Assembly (NCBI GenBank): GCA_031276055.1
Contig: JAISNW010000041.1
Location: 1-9,267, forward strand
Direction of reading: 5' to 3'
Length of the DNA: 9,267 nucleotides
Source of the DNA: Deferribacteraceae bacterium
GTDB lineage: Bacteria; Chrysiogenota; Deferribacteres; Deferribacterales; JAISNW01
Below, piece by piece: positions 1 to 7,184 of the stretch. Numbering within the stretch: position 1 is the first letter of the stretch; each line of letters starts with the position of its first letter. The notes under the pieces are model-generated. The model had not been told where the DNA came from. It made no database searches and saw only the letters and a list, made by a program, of their open reading frames with translations. The position numbers were made by a program, and so were the translations under genes.

Positions 1-46
1 GGAGAAGGAGAACAACAATAAAGACCAATTTCACAGGAAGCCTCAT
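1..46 (-). CDS. 5' end of an unidentified gene, truncated by the window edge (membrane or exported protein N-terminus)
   Basis: On the minus strand an ATG at 46-44 opens a frame that stays open to the window edge. The 15 visible codons read MRLPVKLVFIVVLLL: a short basic N-terminus followed by a hydrophobic run, typical of a signal peptide or first membrane helix. A G-rich stretch (complement of 51-57) lies 4 nt before the ATG and could serve as a ribosome-binding site, though it is not canonical. A candidate promoter lies about 45-70 nt upstream. The gene follows carB on the same strand with a gap of about 110 nt, so it may be the next gene of the operon or have its own promoter. Too little is visible to name a family, and chance is possible with so few codons. 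Confidence 0.5.
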   Translation of the reverse strand, partial: MRLPVKLVFIVVLLL

Positions 47-89
47 AAAACCACCCCAAATTTAATTAACGACTTAATAAACATGCGGT

Positions 90-118
90 ATTTTATAAGT
101 TAAAGGTTTTAATTGCAA
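90..118 (-). promoter_or_regulatory. Candidate sigma70-type promoter for the left-edge gene
   Basis: On the minus strand, TTGCAA (118-113) and TAAAAT (95-90) are separated by exactly 17 nt, giving 4/6 and 5/6 matches to the -35 and -10 consensus. Transcription would begin near 83, leaving a leader of roughly 35 nt before the ATG at 46. The region is AT-rich, so a chance match is quite possible. I see no GC-rich terminator hairpin between the carB stop and this site; only A/T runs are present around 124-148. Confidence 0.35.
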
Positions 119-157
119 CTTATTAAAAAAGAAAAACGAATTTTTTTACCTTCAAAC

Positions 158-3100
158 TCACCTCTTATGGTATTCCTGCAAGGTGCAGACTTCGAATCTT
201 CCGAACTCCCGTTTCTCTCTTATCCCATGAACATTGGCTATAAAACCTGCAAGAGTTGTGGTTATTGGAACGGACTTTGTGACGGCTTTTGTGCGCATCA
301 GCATCTCGTCTGTAATGGCGGCTTCCCCTGGCTCTGTGGTGGTGATTATCCAGTGGATCTCATCATTTTCAAGCATATCTATAATATTAGGTCTGCCTTG
401 AGATATGCGGAAGATGGCGCGGCTGGGAATTCCTGCATCTCTCAACATTGTAGAGGTGCCTAACGTGGCGTAAATAGTAAAGCCCATCTCGTATAGAGAT
501 GCAAGGGTGCTAAGCGCCGCCCTCTTATCTTTATCCCTTAGGGAGATGAAGAGATTTCCTGTTTCAGGCGGAGCAGACCCTGCTGCTATCTGGGATTTTA
601 TATGCGCGAGACCCGGCGAGCGGTCTATCCCCATAACCTCTCCTGTTGAGCGCATTTCAGGGGTAAGGAGAATATCCGCTCCAGGAAACTTAATAAAGGG
701 GAGAACCGCCTCTTTAACTGAATAGTGCCGGACCATCTTTTCTTCTGTGAAATTGCACTCTTCCAACGTTTTACCGAGCATACAGAGGGTTGCTGTCTGC
801 GCTAGGGCAACCCCAGTTGATTTACCTGCAAAAGGCACCGTCCGCGACGCTCTGGGATTAACCTCTATAACAAAAACCTCGTCATTTGCAACAGCTAATT
901 GAATATTCATCAACCCCCGCACATTCAACCTTTTGGCAAAGGCGGCGCAATGGGCTCGGATGCTTGCAAGGGCTTTAGGGGAGAGGGCGGATGTGGGGAT
1001 CATACTGGCTGAATCGCCTGAATGGATGCCCGCCGGCTCCACATGCTCCATAATAGCCCCAATAACAGTGGTTTTCCCGTCTGAAACAGAGTCAACATCC
1101 ACCTCTATGGCATCCTCTAAAAATTTATCTATCAATATCGGTTTTCCCGCCAACCCATCTTCAACTGCACTCTCCACATATTTTATCAGGCGGTCTCTGC
1201 TGTACGCAATCTCCATCCCGCGTCCGCCTAGCACAAAAGATGGGCGCACAAGCACAGGGTAGCCTATCCGCTCTGCAATCGCCGCTGCTTCCTGCGCATT
1301 TAAGGCAATCCCTCCAGGGGCTTGCTTAACATCTAATTCATCAACTATCTTCTGAAAATAATCTCTATCTTCAGCTAACTCTATATCCGCTGTGCTAGTG
1401 CCTATTATGGCTGCGCCCGCTTCTTCCAAAGCTGCTGCAAGGTTTAGGGGGGTTTGCCCGCCAAATTGAACTATAACCCCGCAAGCGCCCTCCTTTTCAT
1501 AAACGTGCATAACATCTTCGGCGGTTAAAGGCTCAAAATAGAGTTTATCGCTGGTGTCGTAGTCAGTGGATACAGTTTCAGGGTTAGAATTTATCATAAT
1601 GCTCTCATAACCTGCTTTCTTGAGAGCAAAGGCGGCGTGAACGCAGCAGTAGTCAAACTCTATCCCCTGCCCTATACGGTTAGGACCGCCGCCTAAAATA
1701 ATTATTGAACGTTTCTCTTTCTGCCTCTCCTGAATCTTTGCGCTGAGCGGCGAATAGGTGCTGAAATAATACGGTGTGAACGCTTCAAACTCTCCCGCGC
1801 ATGTATCTACAAGAGAGAATGTTGGAAATATTTCAAGGCTTTTACGCGCCAAGCGCACCTGCCGCTCGGAACTTTTAAGGATATATGCGATCTGCTTATC
1901 AGAATAGCCGAACTGTTTAGCCTGAATAAAGAGCGGAATATCGCCTTTTAAGCCTTCGAGCGTCTCTACTGAGGCTATCTCCGCTTCATAGTTTGCAAGC
2001 TCTTCTAGGTGGCGTAAGAAGAAACGGTCGATCTTCGTCAACTCATATACCCTATCCACCGACCAAGCGCGCTTAAAGGCGGCGCGGATATAAAAAACCC
2101 TGTCAGCGCCCGCACTGATAAGGTTTTCTTCTAGGACAGAATCCGCCGCACTCTCGTACTTCCTATCTTTCCCATCCGCACCAAAACCTGCCCGCCCTGT
2201 CTCAAGGGAACGGAGGGCTTTTTGAAAAGATTCCTTAAAGGTGCGCCCTATCGCCATAGCCTCCCCTACCGACTTCATCTGGGTGCCTAAACGAGGATCA
2301 GCTTTGGGAAACTTTTCAAATGTAAAACGGGGGACTTTTGTAACTATATAGTCTATAGCGGGTTCAAAGCAGGCGGGGGTAACCGCTGTAATATCATTTC
2401 TAATCTCATCTAATGTATAGCCCACCGCAAGAAGAGCGGCAATCTTCGCTATTGGAAAACCTGTGGCTTTTGAAGCGAGGGCGGAAGAGCGGCTGACGCG
2501 CGGGTTCATCTCTATAATCACCTGCCTGCCGGTTGACGGCTCTACCGCCCATTGAACGTTAGAACCCCCTGTTTCAACCCCGATCGCTTTCATAACCTCC
2601 ATACTCTTATCTCTCATGAGCTGATATTCTTTATCGCTCAAGGTAAGGATAGGGGCGGCGGTGATAGAATCGCCCGTATGTATCCCCATGGGATCAAAGT
2701 TCTCTATAGAGCAGACGATAACGCAGTTTCCCAGCTTATCCCGCATAACCTCCAGCTCGTATTCTTTCCACCCTAAGAGAGATTCTTCTATTAAAACTTC
2801 ACTGTTCTTGCTGGCGGCAAGCCCCTTTGAGACTATATCGATAAATTCGCTCTCATTGCGGGCTATCCCGCCTCCTGTGCCTCCGAGGGTGTAGCCCGCC
2901 CTTATAATCAACGGCCAACTGTCAAACGAGCTGCGGACAACCTCTATAGCTTCTGCTAAAGTGTGCACAGAGATAGATTTTGGCAGCTCAAGCCCTATAG
3001 ATTGCATAGTTTGCTTAAAAACCGCCCTATCTTCAGCTCTATTTATACTCTCCGCTGTTGCGCCTATCATCTCGACGCGGTATTTTTTTAATATACCTCT

Positions 3101-3412
3101 CTCGGAAAGCTCCATAGCAAGATTAAGCGCGGTCTGCCCCCCTAGTGTAGCTAATAGGGCGTCAGGGCGCTCCCTTCTGATAATTTCAAGGATAATATCT
3201 GCGCTTAGCGGCTCAATATACGTTCTATCTGCAAAGTCCGGATCAGTCATTATAGTGGCGGGGTTAGAGTTTACAAGCACCACCTCATACCCCTCTTTTT
3301 TAAGGGCTTTGCACGCCTGAACCCCTGAATAGTCAAACTCGCACCCTTGCCCGATTATTATAGGACCGCTGCCGATAAGGAGTATCTTTTTTATATCAGT
3401 TCTTTTCGGCAT
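158..3412 (-). CDS. carB: Carbamoyl phosphate synthetase, large subunit
   Basis: CarB makes carbamoyl phosphate from bicarbonate, two ATP and ammonia supplied by the glutaminase subunit CarA, feeding pyrimidine and arginine synthesis in the cytoplasm. The 1084 residues show the full family layout: a first ATP-grasp half (about 1-405) with the nucleotide and metal residues Q287, E301 and N303 in a GGSNVQWAV...[12 protein letters not shown] block; an oligomerisation region (about 406-560); a second ATP-grasp half (about 565-945) with Q838, E850 and N852 in [12 protein letters not shown]; and a C-terminal MGS-like allosteric domain (about 950-1070). E. coli CarB has 1073 residues and the same opening MPKRTDIK, which fixes the start although there is no clear ribosome-binding site. 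The ATG overlaps the end of the thioredoxin gene by 17 nt, suggesting coupled translation. No carA is visible nearby. The identification is certain. Confidence 0.98.
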   Translation of the reverse strand: MPKRTDIKKILLIGSGPIIIGQGCEFDYSGVQACKALKKEGYEVVLVNSNPATIMTDPDFADRTYIEPLSADIILEIIRRERPDALLATLGGQTALNLAMELSERGILKKYRVEMIGATAESINRAEDRAVFKQTMQSIGLELPKSISVHTLAEAIEVVRSSFDSWPLIIRAGYTLGGTGGGIARNESEFIDIVSKGLAASKNSEVLIEESLLGWKEYELEVMRDKLGNCVIVCSIENFDPMGIHTGDSITAAPILTLSDKEYQLMRDKSMEVMKAIGVETGGSNVQWAVEPSTGRQVIIEMNPRVSRSSALASKATGFPIAKIAALLAVGYTLDEIRNDITAVTPACFEPAIDYIVTKVPRFTFEKFPKADPRLGTQMKSVGEAMAIGRTFKESFQKALRSLETGRAGFGADGKDRKYESAADSVLEENLISAGADRVFYIRAAFKRAWSVDRVYELTKIDRFFLRHLEELANYEAEIASVETLEGLKGDIPLFIQAKQFGYSDKQIAYILKSSERQVRLARKSLEIFPTFSLVDTCAGEFEAFTPYYFSTYSPLSAKIQERQKEKRSIIILGGGPNRIGQGIEFDYCCVHAAFALKKAGYESIMINSNPETVSTDYDTSDKLYFEPLTAEDVMHVYEKEGACGVIVQFGGQTPLNLAAALEEAGAAIIGTSTADIELAEDRDYFQKIVDELDVKQAPGGIALNAQEAAAIAERIGYPVLVRPSFVLGGRGMEIAYSRDRLIKYVESAVEDGLAGKPILIDKFLEDAIEVDVDSVSDGKTTVIGAIMEHVEPAGIHSGDSASMIPTSALSPKALASIRAHCAAFAKRLNVRGLMNIQLAVANDEVFVIEVNPRASRTVPFAGKSTGVALAQTATLCMLGKTLEECNFTEEKMVRHYSVKEAVLPFIKFPGADILLTPEMRSTGEVMGIDRSPGLAHIKSQIAAGSAPPETGNLFISLRDKDKRAALSTLASLYEMGFTIYATLGTSTMLRDAGIPSRAIFRISQGRPNIIDMLENDEIHWIITTTEPGEAAITDEMLMRTKAVTKSVPITTTLAGFIANVHGIREKREFGRFEVCTLQEYHKR

Positions 3413-3875
3413 ATCTTTTTTGCGCCTTTTCTACGTGCATTAGAAGGGTGGGCTTATTGACTGCGCCGAAGATTGTGGCGTAATACTCGCCGTCAGGGTA
3501 GTAGATAACAGTTGTAGGGACTTTGTCTGCAAAGAGCCGCCGCTGTAAAGTTTCATCTATAACAAATGTGGGGTAGTTTACCTTATAGCGCGATAAAAAT
3601 CTATCCAACTCCCGCCTATTTTCATCTATGGAGAGCCCTACTATTTCGAAGTTTTCACCGCCGTCTTGAGCGTAAAGCGATACAAAGCCGGGCGTCTCCG
3701 CCGCGCAAGGCGGACACCATGAAGCAAAGACATTTACCACCAACACCTTTCCTGAGCGTTCACTCTTTATCTTTTCATATTCACTCTGCCCTATAGCGTT
3801 CTCTCTACCGCCGCTGCAAGCTGTAATTAAGGCTAGAATAAAGGCGATAAGGAGCAAAGGCGCTGTCTTTTTCAT
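3396..3875 (-). CDS. TlpA/ResA-like thioredoxin-fold lipoprotein
   Basis: This 159-residue protein begins with a basic, hydrophobic signal ending in a lipobox (L16-I-T-A-C20), so it is probably lipidated on C20 and anchored on the periplasmic side. S21 at +2 favours the outer membrane in Gram-negatives that follow the Lol rule. The rest is a single thioredoxin/AhpC-TSA-like domain. It has the redox motif WCPPC (53-57) after a VVNVFASW strand, and the cis-proline loop VPTT at P120. Such proteins reduce disulfides in other exported proteins, for example during cytochrome c maturation, using electrons from a CcdA/DsbD-type donor. The exact partner cannot be read here. The ATG overlaps the stop of the upstream HD gene as ATGA, and GGAG lies 7 nt upstream (complement of 3883-3886). 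Its position between nucleotide-metabolism genes is unusual. Confidence 0.88.
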   Translation of the reverse strand: MKKTAPLLLIAFILALITACSGGRENAIGQSEYEKIKSERSGKVLVVNVFASWCPPCAAETPGFVSLYAQDGGENFEIVGLSIDENRRELDRFLSRYKVNYPTFVIDETLQRRLFADKVPTTVIYYPDGEYYATIFGAVNKPTLLMHVEKAQKRYAEKN

Positions 3876-4453
3876 AAATTTTCTCCAACGCCGCCTGCAA
3901 GGCTCGGGAGTATCTCTTTAATAAAGTATTGCGCGCTTGCAAGGGGAATCTTTTCTATTTTAGCTTTTATTATACCGTATTTTTCGGCAAAAGGGACGGT
4001 ATTTGAGAGCTTTATCTCCTGCAAACACTCAATTAGGGCGTCTATATTATCCGCTGCCGTCAATATCTTCCCTTCGGTGCTCTCGTCTTTCCCATCAAAA
4101 AAGAGGGTGCGGTATTCAGAGCGGAAAGGTTCAGAGAGTTCAGCTATCATATTCTCCACAAGGAGAACCTCCACCTTCTTTATAGTATCGTGAATATCTT
4201 GATTAACATTCTTTGTGGTGCTTATAACATCCCCCACCACCGCCTCAGGCACATCGTGGTTTAATGCTTTGCGGTATAGGAGCTTCCAATCTACAGTGCG
4301 CCCTAAGCTCTCTTCAATAAAGCCTAACATCTGGGCTATCTGAGCAACGCAGAAGGAGTGCTCCGCGACCGAGGCGCGCCGGTGCAAAAATTCGTTAGAC
4401 CAACGCATAACGTTATTTAACTTTCTAAGATTGTCTAAAAGGAGTGCAAACAC
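3872..4453 (-). CDS. YfbR-like HD-domain nucleotide phosphohydrolase
   Basis: This 193-residue HD-superfamily protein is close in length and motif spacing to E. coli YfbR (199 residues), a metal-dependent 5'-deoxynucleotidase acting on deoxyribonucleoside monophosphates. The metal-binding signature is complete: H32 in VAEHS, H66-D67 in ALNHD, and D135 in AADNIDA. R17-W18, E70 and D75 (the PE.V.GD segment) match further YfbR active-site positions. The start is a GTG at 4453 with a strong AAGGAG 6 nt upstream (complement of 4460-4465), and both lie inside the end of folE2, which it overlaps by 29 nt. Its stop overlaps the next ATG. From sequence alone the substrate is uncertain: 5'-deoxynucleotides are the default expectation, but tight coupling to folE2 leaves a pterin phosphate conceivable. 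Confidence 0.87.
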   Translation of the reverse strand: MFALLLDNLRKLNNVMRWSNEFLHRRASVAEHSFCVAQIAQMLGFIEESLGRTVDWKLLYRKALNHDVPEAVVGDVISTTKNVNQDIHDTIKKVEVLLVENMIAELSEPFRSEYRTLFFDGKDESTEGKILTAADNIDALIECLQEIKLSNTVPFAEKYGIIKAKIEKIPLASAQYFIKEILPSLAGGVGENL

Positions 4454-5243
4454 TTATATCTCCTTTGGTGCGGCTTATCATAGCCCACGCATTGTGATTA
4501 TGGATCGATTCAAAATTTTCCGCCGCCGCCTCAAACCAGAGGATGCGGTTGTCGGCGTCTAAGAGCATTGTGGCGTTGCGCACCATATCTTCAGCAAATA
4601 CAGGTTTATCGTAAGAGCGCTCGGTAACATATTTTTCATCTTCCCGTTTCAAGAGCGGATACACAGGAGAGCTCGCGGAACGCTCTGCATAATCTACAAG
4701 CTCTTCTATCCATACAAGGCGGTTCGTTCGAGCAGAGATAGTAATTATCCCCCGCTGGTTGTGCGCGCCGTAGGCGGATATCTCCTTAGAACAGGGGCAG
4801 AGCGATAAAACAGGCACTCTAACCGTCATTACACTGTCTAAAAGGGGTTCGCCTTCAACTTCGCTTAAAGTTCCGCTATAGGTGCAGTTATAGTCCATAA
4901 GAGCTTTTAGCTTTGACACAGGCGCCGCTTTCTGCATAAAATAGGTAAAGTTAAGCTCTATCTGAGAACGCTTTGCATTAAGAACGGTGCGGATGTCGCT
5001 TAAAATATCTTTCACAGTATCTATATGGACATTCTCTTTATGCTTGTCTAAAACCTCCACAAAGCGCGACATATGAGTACCCTTAAAATCTCGGGGGAGG
5101 TTTACGCTCATATTTATACTCGCCACAGTGCGTTGAGAACCGTTTACCCTATCTTTAACGGTGATCGGGTATCTTATATTGCGAATCCCAGCCTGATCGA
5201 TATCGATCTGCCTAAGATCAGGCTCGCTCTGTATATCCCTCAA
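4425..5243 (-). CDS. folE2: GTP cyclohydrolase IB (FolE2 type)
   Basis: FolE2 converts GTP to 7,8-dihydroneopterin triphosphate and formate, the first step of folate synthesis and of the queuosine/7-deazaguanine pathway. It replaces the unrelated-looking FolE in many bacteria and can use metals other than zinc. The 272-residue protein has the family landmarks throughout: the N-terminal block DIQSEPDLRQI...IRYPI, ASINMSVNLP...KGTHMSRFVE (42-63), the metal-binding cysteine segment LCPCSKEIS (C149, C151), H161 in GAHNQRG, E218 in AEDMVRN, and ESIHNHNAWA (245-254). The start must be the TTG at 5243, because a TGA (the stop of the upstream gene) lies in the same frame only four codons before it. 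The nearest ribosome-binding match is a weak GGTGA 9 nt upstream. No other pterin gene is visible. Confidence 0.95.
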   Translation of the reverse strand: MRDIQSEPDLRQIDIDQAGIRNIRYPITVKDRVNGSQRTVASINMSVNLPRDFKGTHMSRFVEVLDKHKENVHIDTVKDILSDIRTVLNAKRSQIELNFTYFMQKAAPVSKLKALMDYNCTYSGTLSEVEGEPLLDSVMTVRVPVLSLCPCSKEISAYGAHNQRGIITISARTNRLVWIEELVDYAERSASSPVYPLLKREDEKYVTERSYDKPVFAEDMVRNATMLLDADNRILWFEAAAENFESIHNHNAWAMISRTKGDISVCTPFRQS

Positions 5244-5252
5244 TTTTATAGA

Positions 5253-5768
5253 TCACCATCCGTTTTTATGCACCATCTCTTTTTTAAGATAGGTGCGCGC
5301 CGTTCTACTCTCATTTGGAACGCCTATAGAGATAATAGAGTGCACAACGACATTTGCAGTTAGCTTCAATATACGCAGCGTGCTCTCAACTTTTGCCTCA
5401 TCATGATATATTGCAAGCCAAACCGCACCATAACCTAAACCGTGGGCTGCTAGGAGGATATTCTCCGCCGCGGCGGAGAGATCGTCAATAATTAAAGTTG
5501 GATACGGCTTTTTTTCGTTCTTATCATAAGAGATCGCTATAGCAAGAGAGGCATCCGCCACCATCTTGCCGTGAGGGTTCTCCTTTGCTAGTTGGGTAAG
5601 CAGAGCCCGATCATCTATAACTATAAAGTGCCAAGGTTGTTGGTTCGCGGCGGAAGGGGCGGCAGAAGCGGCGGTAAGGATCTTCTCTATATCGCCCTGC
5701 GGTATAGACGCACCCTCATGGTATTTGCGTATACTGCGCCTAGACATAATGCAATCAAGCATATCCAT
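5253..5768 (-). CDS. Nitroreductase-family FMN-dependent oxidoreductase
   Basis: This 171-residue protein belongs to the nitroreductase-like flavoproteins, homodimers that bind FMN and use NAD(P)H to reduce nitroaromatics, quinones or unknown physiological substrates. Visible landmarks are the N-terminal FMN phosphate motif SRRSIRKY (9-16), APSAANQQPWHF (37-48), the helix LSAAAENILLAAHGLGYGAVW (97-117) and the C-terminal IGVPNE (148-153). It is at the short end of the family, close to clostridial and methanogen-type members rather than NfsA/NfsB. The ATG at 5768 has AAGGAAG 9 nt upstream (complement of 5778-5784). It is first in the minus-strand operon, 9 nt before folE2 and in the same frame. 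The substrate cannot be inferred; a link to pterin or nucleotide redox chemistry is only suggested by position. Confidence 0.9.
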   Translation of the reverse strand: MDMLDCIMSRRSIRKYHEGASIPQGDIEKILTAASAAPSAANQQPWHFIVIDDRALLTQLAKENPHGKMVADASLAIAISYDKNEKKPYPTLIIDDLSAAAENILLAAHGLGYGAVWLAIYHDEAKVESTLRILKLTANVVVHSIISIGVPNESRTARTYLKKEMVHKNGW

Positions 5769-5800
5769 AATTTCTAACTTCCTTAATCAAAGATTTAGCT

Positions 5801-5829
5801 CTTATCTCATAAAAAGAGAGTTTTTGCAA
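5801..5829 (-). promoter_or_regulatory. Weak candidate promoter for the nitroreductase-folE2-carB operon
   Basis: On the minus strand, TTGCAA (5829-5824) and GATAAG (5806-5801) are 17 nt apart. Each matches 4/6 of the sigma70 consensus. It is correctly placed upstream of the ATG at 5768, giving a leader of about 25 nt that includes the ribosome-binding site. The match is weak and other AT-rich hexamers nearby could serve instead. Confidence 0.28.
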
Positions 5830-5988
5830 TAAATTTTGGGTTAGCGCAACAACTTAAGACGAAAGAGAGATATAAAATATATTAAACCTATAGGAATTGG
5901 TGAAAAAATTTTGTAAAGAAGCTATTTTTTCTATATTTATAAGCAAGTTGCATTGACGCTGCATCAGGATAGCCTCTTTACATTTTTC

Positions 5989-6017
5989 TTGACTTAATCT
6001 CATCGAAATAATATAAC
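5989..6017 (+). promoter_or_regulatory. Sigma70-type promoter of the sulfate operon
   Basis: TTGACT (5989-5994) and TATAAC (6012-6017) each match 5/6 of the -35 and -10 consensus, with the optimal 17-nt spacing. Transcription would start near 6024. The sbp ATG is at 6068, so the leader is about 44 nt and contains the tandem 9-mer and AAGGAG (6055-6060). Other -10-like hexamers (TATAAA 6019-6024, TATACT 6026-6031) overlap the same area but lack a well-spaced -35. Confidence 0.6.
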
Positions 6018-6026
6018 CTATAAAAT

Positions 6027-6050
6027 ATACTGGTTTAGTATGTTTACTAT
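6027..6050 (+). promoter_or_regulatory. Possible operator: tandem 9-mer and inverted repeats in the sbp leader
   Basis: GTTTAGTAT (6033-6041) is followed immediately by GTTTACTAT (6042-6050), 8/9 identical. Within this stretch, ATACT (6027-6031) pairs with AGTAT (6037-6041) over a 5-nt spacer, and TAGTA (6036-6040) pairs with TACTA (6045-6049) over a 4-nt spacer. The block lies between the predicted transcription start and the ribosome-binding site, where a repressor could block transcription. No specific regulator can be named; sulfur-responsive control is an inference from the downstream genes. Confidence 0.35.
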
Positions 6051-6067
6051 ATTTAAGGAGAAAAAAG

Positions 6068-7108
6068 ATGTCTAGGGTGATTAGGGTGAAAGGTTTTTTC
6101 AACAAGTTGGCGCTGCTTGCGGCGGTGTCGGCGGTTGTCTCGTGGGGTGCGGTTTATGCGGCGGAGATTACGATCTTGAATGTTTCGTATGATCCTACGC
6201 GGGAGTTGTATAGGGCGTATAATGAAGTATTCACAAAGTATTACAAAAACCTCACAGGCGATACTGTCATCGTCAACCAATCCCATGGGGGTTCGGGTGG
6301 GCAGGCTAGAGGGGTTATAGAAGGCAACCCCGCTGACGTGGTGACTTTGGCGGTAGGCTACGATATTGACGAGATAGCCGCTAAATCAGGCTTTATCGCT
6401 AAAAATTGGGAAACCCGCCTGCCTAACAACAGCGCTCCGTATACTTCCACCATAGTTTTTCTGGTGAGAAGCGGCAACCCGAAAAAGATAAAAGATTGGG
6501 ATGACCTTATAAAGAACAATATCAAGGTTATAACCCCTGATCCGAAAACTTCCGGCGGCGCACGTTGGAATTATCTGGCGGCTTGGGGGTTTGCAAGGAT
6601 TAAATACAACGGCGATGAGGCAAAAGCTAGAGAGTTTGTAAAGAACCTCTATAAAAATGTGGCGGTTCTTGACTCAGGCGCCCGCGGCTCAACGAACACC
6701 TTCGTTCAGAAAGGGCAGGGGGATGTTCTCTTAGCTTGGGAAAACGAGGCTTATCTATCTATAAACGAGCTCGGAAAAGGTCGTTTTGAAATAGTCTACC
6801 CGACTGTAAGCATCTTGGCTGAACCCTCTGTAGCTTGGGTGGATGCCAATGTTGAAAAGAAGGGGACGCTGAAAGTTGCAAAAGAGTATCTAACCTACCT
6901 TTACAGTAAAGAGGCGCAACGTTTAGCAGGGAAAAACTATTACAGACCCTCAGATCAAGAGGTTTTGAAAGAGTTTTCTGCACAATTCCCCGCCTTAAAG
7001 CTGCTCACCATTGAAGATGATTTCGGCGGCTGGGAAAAGGCGCATCAACTGCACTTTGTCGATGGCGGCGAGTTTGACAAGATATTTGCTGAACTTAAAA
7101 AGAGGTAG
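6068..7108 (+). CDS. sbp: Periplasmic sulfate-binding protein of an ABC importer
   Basis: Sbp captures sulfate in the periplasm and delivers it to the CysT/CysW permease. The 346-residue precursor has a basic start, a hydrophobic core and a cleavage region around VYAAE (29-33). The mature part follows enterobacterial Sbp almost residue for residue: [12 protein letters not shown] (37-48), [10 protein letters not shown] (71-80), [15 protein letters not shown] (120-134), [14 protein letters not shown] (161-174), [13 protein letters not shown] (201-213) and KNYYRPSD (309-316). The sulfate contacts known from the Salmonella structure are all kept: Ser45, Ser130, Gly131, Gly132, Ala173 and Trp192 correspond here to S76, S162, G163, G164, A205 and W224. 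The protein has no cysteine and no methionine after the initiator. AAGGAG lies 7 nt before the ATG. It is first of four genes and is followed by a terminator-like hairpin. Confidence 0.97.
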   Translation: MSRVIRVKGFFNKLALLAAVSAVVSWGAVYAAEITILNVSYDPTRELYRAYNEVFTKYYKNLTGDTVIVNQSHGGSGGQARGVIEGNPADVVTLAVGYDIDEIAAKSGFIAKNWETRLPNNSAPYTSTIVFLVRSGNPKKIKDWDDLIKNNIKVITPDPKTSGGARWNYLAAWGFARIKYNGDEAKAREFVKNLYKNVAVLDSGARGSTNTFVQKGQGDVLLAWENEAYLSINELGKGRFEIVYPTVSILAEPSVAWVDANVEKKGTLKVAKEYLTYLYSKEAQRLAGKNYYRPSDQEVLKEFSAQFPALKLLTIEDDFGGWEKAHQLHFVDGGEFDKIFAELKKR

Positions 7109-7131
7109 TTCGGAGCAAGATTTTAAGCAAT

Positions 7132-7182
7132 AGGGGTGAAGGGGCGGCTGCCTAAAAATTCCCCTTCACCCTTAACTTTTTT
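7132..7182 (+). terminator. Terminator-like hairpin between sbp and cysT (probable attenuator)
   Basis: Left arm 7132-7144 (AGGGGTGAAGGGG) pairs with right arm 7161-7173 (CCCCTTCACCCTT): 11 Watson-Crick pairs in a row, then one G-T and one A-T. The loop is 16 nt. Six T residues follow at 7177-7182 after a 3-nt gap. It starts 24 nt after the sbp stop and stands in the middle of an evident operon, so it probably terminates only part of the transcripts or protects the 3' end of sbp mRNA, giving excess binding protein over permease. Confidence 0.75.
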
Positions 7183-7184
7183 GC

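Larger units (their letters stand above)
5769..6067 (+). other. Divergent intergenic spacer between the folE2 operon and the sulfate operon
   Basis: This 299-nt AT-rich region separates two divergent operons and must carry the promoters of both. I find no credible gene in it. One minus-strand open frame (6105-5854) crosses the sbp start and resembles no protein I know. A good promoter, a tandem 9-mer and a ribosome-binding site for sbp occupy the last 80 nt. A weaker promoter candidate for the nitroreductase operon lies near 5801-5829. The middle, 5850-5980, shows only AT-rich sequence and an isolated 8-bp palindrome, CCTATAGG (5887-5894). Confidence 0.7.

Noticed and set aside
71..148. Possible terminator after carB
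   Set aside because: The inverted repeats around 71-100 and 124-148 are almost pure A/T with mismatches and would fold weakly; no GC-rich stem is present.
5799..5825. CTCTT/AAGAG stem followed by a T5 run in the spacer, plus strand
   Set aside because: Only 5 bp with a 10-nt loop, and no plus-strand gene ends there, so a terminator has no transcript to end.
5885..6022. Repeat AACCTATA at 5885-5892 and 6015-6022, the first within the palindrome CCTATAGG
   Set aside because: Eight-base repeats of AT-rich sequence are expected by chance in a spacer of this length, and only one copy is palindromic.
6005..6030. Possible zinc-regulator (Zur) box that might control folE2
   Set aside because: Only one half resembles the consensus, it overlaps the sbp -10 region, and it is about 240 nt from the first gene of the folE2 operon. 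The GTTAGCGCAAC sequence near 5840 is not a good palindrome either.
5854..6105. Minus-strand open frame across the divergent spacer
   Set aside because: It overlaps the sbp promoter, ribosome-binding site and start, and its composition (Ile/Phe/Asn/Lys) is what AT-rich noncoding DNA gives.
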